Below, one piece after another: positions 61,032-64,000 of a stretch of DNA of 64,000 nucleotides. Each line of letters begins with the position of its first letter. The stretch's first letter is position 1. Origin of the DNA: Motiliproteus sp041586615 (lineage in GTDB: Bacteria > Pseudomonadota > Gammaproteobacteria > Pseudomonadales > Balneatricaceae). The notes below the pieces were generated by a model, which saw only the letters and a list, made by a program, of their open reading frames with translations, ran no database searches and was not told the DNA's origin. The stretch is from positions 25,551-89,550 of the forward strand of contig JBFGZS010000007.1 in NCBI GenBank assembly GCA_041586615.1, given 5' to 3'. A program made the position numbers and the translations under genes.

Positions 61032-62002
61032 CGCTGGATTCGCTGTTGCAGGTGTTGGCCGATGGCGCCTTTCATTCTGGCGAAGAGCTGGGTGAGTCCT
61101 TGGGGGTGAGTCGCAGCGCGGTCTGGAAGCAGCTGAAGAAGCTGGAATCGCTCGGTGTGCGTTGTCACTCGGTACGCGGTCGGGGCTACCGGCTGCCTGG
61201 GGGGCTGGATCTGCTGAACGAAGCACGTATCAAGCAAGGGCTGTCCGCCGATGCGCTGCGCCAGCTGCGCCGGATATCCCTGAACCTGACATCAGATTCG
61301 ACCAATAGCGAGGCGATGCAGGCGGCTCAGCAAGGTGACGCCCAGGGGTGTCTCTATCTGGCAGAGCGGCAGACGGCGGGACGGGGTCGGCGCGGGCGTA
61401 CCTGGGTTAGCCCGTTTGCCCGCAACCTGTATTTCTCGCTGGTTTGGCCGTTCTCGGGCGGTGTCGCATCGTTGGAAGGCCTGAGTCTGGCCGTGGGGGT
61501 TGCCTTGGCACGGGCGCTCGATCGTTATGGTGTGCCGACGGTGCAGCTAAAATGGCCAAACGACCTGCTATTTGAAGGGCGCAAGCTGGCCGGGATTCTG
61601 CTGGAAATGACCGGTGAACCCGGGGGGGCCTGTCAGGTCGTGATTGGTGTTGGCGTGAATGTGCAGATGCCCGACGAGGTTGCACAGGCGATCGACCAGC
61701 CCTGGATCGATCTACAGCGCGCGGGTGTGGTGGACATCGATCGCAACGCATTGCTGGCGCAGATTGTCGAAGAGCTGTTACAGGTTCTGGCTGTTTTCAC
61801 CCGCGACGGCTTTGCACCTTTTGTGGAGGAATGGCAGCAGCGTAATGCGCATGCGGGGCGGGACGTCGTCCTCGAGACCGGTGCGCATCGCTTTCGGGGC
61901 CGTTGTGTGGGTGTTGATGGCGCGGGCGCCTTGTTATTGGATACCGCAGAAGGGCGCAGGACCTTTCATGGCGGGGAGTTGAGTTTACGGGCCTCATCAT
62001 GA
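61028..62002 (+). CDS. birA: Biotin operon repressor/biotin protein ligase BirA
   Basis: This 324-residue bifunctional protein has an N-terminal winged helix (1-65: FHSGEELGESLGVSRSAVWKQLKKL) that binds DNA. The ligase domain has AGRGRRGRTWVSPFARNLYFSL and LKWPNDLLFEGRKLAGIL. It attaches biotin to carboxylases. The GTG start overlaps folA and the stop overlaps coaX by 4 nt, so the three are coupled. Confidence 0.95.
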   Translation: MTLDSLLQVLADGAFHSGEELGESLGVSRSAVWKQLKKLESLGVRCHSVRGRGYRLPGGLDLLNEARIKQGLSADALRQLRRISLNLTSDSTNSEAMQAAQQGDAQGCLYLAERQTAGRGRRGRTWVSPFARNLYFSLVWPFSGGVASLEGLSLAVGVALARALDRYGVPTVQLKWPNDLLFEGRKLAGILLEMTGEPGGACQVVIGVGVNVQMPDEVAQAIDQPWIDLQRAGVVDIDRNALLAQIVEELLQVLAVFTRDGFAPFVEEWQQRNAHAGRDVVLETGAHRFRGRCVGVDGAGALLLDTAEGRRTFHGGELSLRASS

Positions 62003-62715
62003 TATTGGATCTTGATCTGGGAAACAGTTTTATCAAATGGCGCTGTGCCTCCGGTAATGGCTTGATCGCGAATCGCAATATTGATGCGCAATCGTTAACC
62101 CGGTATTGGTCGGGTCTCGCCCCGCAGCGCGTGCGAATGGGCTCGGTTGCCGGTGACGATGTTGAGGCGGTGCTGCGTCGATGGGTGTTGGCGCACTGGG
62201 GGCTTGCGATTGAGCAGGCGAAGACGCAATCAGAATGCCGCGGGCTTATCAATAGTTATGCGGACCCACGGCGTATGGGCGTGGATCGTTGGTTGGCGAT
62301 GTTGGCGGCACGAGAAAGCGTACGCGGTGGCTGCTGTGTCGTTGATTGCGGCAGTGCGATTACCGTCGATTATATTGCGGAAGATGGGCGGCATCTGGGC
62401 GGTTATATTATGCCGGGTTTGCAGTTGATGCGCCGTGGTTTGCTGGATAATACGCAGCGGATACAGATTGATTTTGATTCTACTGATGCCAGTACGGATC
62501 CTGGCTGTTGCACCGAGGAGGCCGTGCAACATGGCCTCTACCTGATGGTGTCCGCGTTGGCGGAGCGTATCGTGCGGGATCTCGACGCCAAACTGGGCGC
62601 ATCGGCTCGGCTTGTGATCGCCGGCGGGGATGGTGAGCTGTTTCAGCGTTGGGCTGGCAAAGGGGAGTATTGCCCCGATTTGGTTTTGGATGGTTTGGCG
62701 GTCGCCTTGCCTTAG
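61999..62715 (+). CDS. coaX: Type III pantothenate kinase CoaX
   Basis: This 238-residue enzyme phosphorylates pantothenate, the first step of CoA synthesis. Signatures are MILDLDLGNSFIKWR, GVDRWLAMLAARE and VVDCGSAITVDYI, and the C-terminal GGDGELFQRW. birA-coaX is a conserved pair in Pseudomonadales. Confidence 0.94.
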   Translation: MILDLDLGNSFIKWRCASGNGLIANRNIDAQSLTRYWSGLAPQRVRMGSVAGDDVEAVLRRWVLAHWGLAIEQAKTQSECRGLINSYADPRRMGVDRWLAMLAARESVRGGCCVVDCGSAITVDYIAEDGRHLGGYIMPGLQLMRRGLLDNTQRIQIDFDSTDASTDPGCCTEEAVQHGLYLMVSALAERIVRDLDAKLGASARLVIAGGDGELFQRWAGKGEYCPDLVLDGLAVALP

Positions 62716-62727
62716 AAGGAGCTTTTC

Positions 62728-63663
62728 TTGCGTTGGTTCGTGCTGATTTTACTGCTACTGAATGTAGCGTTGTATGGCTGGTTTGTTCAAGAAGAAGAGA
62801 GTCGGCAGCGTATGGCGCAGCGTGAATTATACGTAGCCACCGATATCGCGGGTCTGAAGCTGCTCGCAGAAGTGCCCATTGCTAGCCTTGAGCGACGCGT
62901 CCTTCGGCCTATTGCTCCCGTGCCGAAGCCCAGACCTGCGCTAAACCCAGAGGCTGGCGTAGAGGGCGAGGGAATAGGCGAGGGAGTAGCTGAGGGAGTA
63001 TCTGAGGGAGAGGCCGCAGGCGTCGAGAAAAAGGCCCGGCTGGCTGCGCCTGAGGAGGGTGTCGCTAATGAGGGCGTCGTGAGGGCGGATGCCAGGGGGG
63101 AGTCGGGTGCGATTGCTAAGGCGGGACGGTCTGTCACGGCAGTAAAGCCTCAGATAAAGCAGCCTGATCTGCCGCTTTATTGCTATGAGCTAGGCCCTAT
63201 AGACACGTTGGCGGAGGCTCAGCGACTGGTTGAGGGGGTTGTTGATTGGGTGGTGCGAAGTGAGATCCGGGATCGACGGCGCGAATTGGCGCCAGACTAT
63301 TGGGTCTATGTTAAGACCAATGGTAAAAGCCAGGTGGTCAAGGCGCTGCAGGAGCGACTGAAGTCCAATGGATTGGAGAGCTTTCGTATTCGCAAAGGCG
63401 GGCTGGCAGGGCATGTATCACTGGGCTTGTACCGTAGTCAGGAGTCTGCACAAGCGCTTTATGATGCGCTGATAGCCCAGGAGTACCCGGCAGATATTTT
63501 TGAAAAAAAGCGCGCCGAGACGTTTTATCTTGTTGATGTAAAAACGGAAAAAAATAATTTCCCGCTGCTGTTATCCAATGCGCTGCAAGGTGATGCGGCG
63601 AATCGCGTAAAAAGTGAAAAAAAAGTGTGTGTAGGGGTTGCATCAGACAGGGACCGTGAGTAA
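62728..63663 (+). CDS. SPOR-like membrane-anchored protein
   Basis: This 311-residue protein starts at a TTG after AAGGAG. An N-terminal membrane helix (FVLILLLLNVALYGWFV) is followed by a Gly/Glu/Val-rich repeat stretch (EGEGIGEGVAEGVSEGEA, about residues 80-97). The C-terminal region contains a domain (about 150-280: YCYELGPIDTLAEAQRLVE, then YWVYVKTNGKSQVVKALQERL) resembling SPOR peptidoglycan-binding domains. This position, between coaX and the tRNA cluster, is conserved in Pseudomonas-type genomes. Confidence 0.75.
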   Translation: MRWFVLILLLLNVALYGWFVQEEESRQRMAQRELYVATDIAGLKLLAEVPIASLERRVLRPIAPVPKPRPALNPEAGVEGEGIGEGVAEGVSEGEAAGVEKKARLAAPEEGVANEGVVRADARGESGAIAKAGRSVTAVKPQIKQPDLPLYCYELGPIDTLAEAQRLVEGVVDWVVRSEIRDRRRELAPDYWVYVKTNGKSQVVKALQERLKSNGLESFRIRKGGLAGHVSLGLYRSQESAQALYDALIAQEYPADIFEKKRAETFYLVDVKTEKNNFPLLLSNALQGDAANRVKSEKKVCVGVASDRDRE

Positions 63664-63692
63664 TATTTGCGCCTCCTGAAGAGGCCAACAAG

Positions 63693-63768
<76 letters not shown>

Positions 63769-63825
63769 TCTCTGAAGGATTTAAGGCTGCTTGCTGGATC
63801 GGTCTTAAAGTAGGTCAAACCTCGT

Positions 63826-63909
63826 GGTGAGGTTCCCGAGTGGCCAAAGGGATCAGACTGTAAATCTGACGCGAGAGCTTCGGTGGTTCGAATCCACCCC
63901 TCACCACCA
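63826..63909 (+). tRNA. tRNA-Tyr (anticodon GTA)
   Basis: An 84-nt class II tRNA with acceptor GGTGAGG/CCTCACC, anticodon stem CAGACTGTAAATCTG with GTA, a long variable arm and GTTCGAATC T-arm, ending CCA. Confidence 0.95.
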
Positions 63910-63930
63910 TCGACCTGGAATTGGCTTTGT

Positions 63931-64000
<70 letters not shown>

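Overview
This window is chromosomal DNA from a motile, Gram-negative gammaproteobacterium. The FleQ/FleS/FleR flagellar regulators, RppH-PtsP pair, UbiH/UbiI pair, ZapA-6S RNA-5-FCL locus and terminal tRNA cluster all resemble Pseudomonadales-type arrangements. I cannot name the genus. Genes are dense and G+C looks fairly high (not computed). Intergenic DNA is rich in REP-like palindromes and short tandem repeats.

Region 1 (1-24.4 kb) is a flagellar cluster. It runs flgE (cut by the window edge), flgFGHIJKL behind a sigma-54-type promoter, a REP/RAYT island, an inverted fliT-like gene, fliC behind a sigma-28-type promoter, flaG, fliD, fliS, and then the regulators fleQ, fleS and fleR. These build the rod, L and P rings, hook-filament junction, filament and cap, and control their expression. 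Between fliS and fleQ, on the opposite strand, sits a secreted metzincin-type metalloprotease without a propeptide. Just upstream of it is a separate membrane-anchored protein that looks like the missing propeptide.

Region 2 (24.4-43.7 kb) is metabolic and regulatory. It holds acetyl-CoA synthetase with a LuxR-type response regulator, the GTPase EngB, cytochrome c4, molybdopterin genes (moaA, moaC, moaD) interleaved with two acyltransferases, a SirB-like protein, an RmlD-like reductase, a soluble chemoreceptor-like protein, AstA, an AEC transporter, and a 1310-residue transporter-fused sensor kinase preceded by a 58-residue membrane protein.

Region 3 (43.7-64 kb) is housekeeping: 5-formyl-THF cyclo-ligase, 6S RNA, zapA and a small coiled-coil gene, ygfB-pepP-ubiH-ubiI-gcvT-gcvH, rlmI, a HAD phosphatase, rppH-ptsP, an NRDE protein, a TSUP transporter, lgt-thyA-folA, birA-coaX, a SPOR-like protein, and tRNA-Thr, tRNA-Tyr and tRNA-Gly (cut by the edge).

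The least ordinary signals are the split protease/propeptide pair with a strong leader hairpin, a modular dispersed repeat family with at least five intergenic copies, the REP/RAYT island, a 134-bp inverted-repeat element after gcvH, and a possible acetate-sensing circuit (sensor kinase, response regulator, and 10-bp repeats in front of acs).
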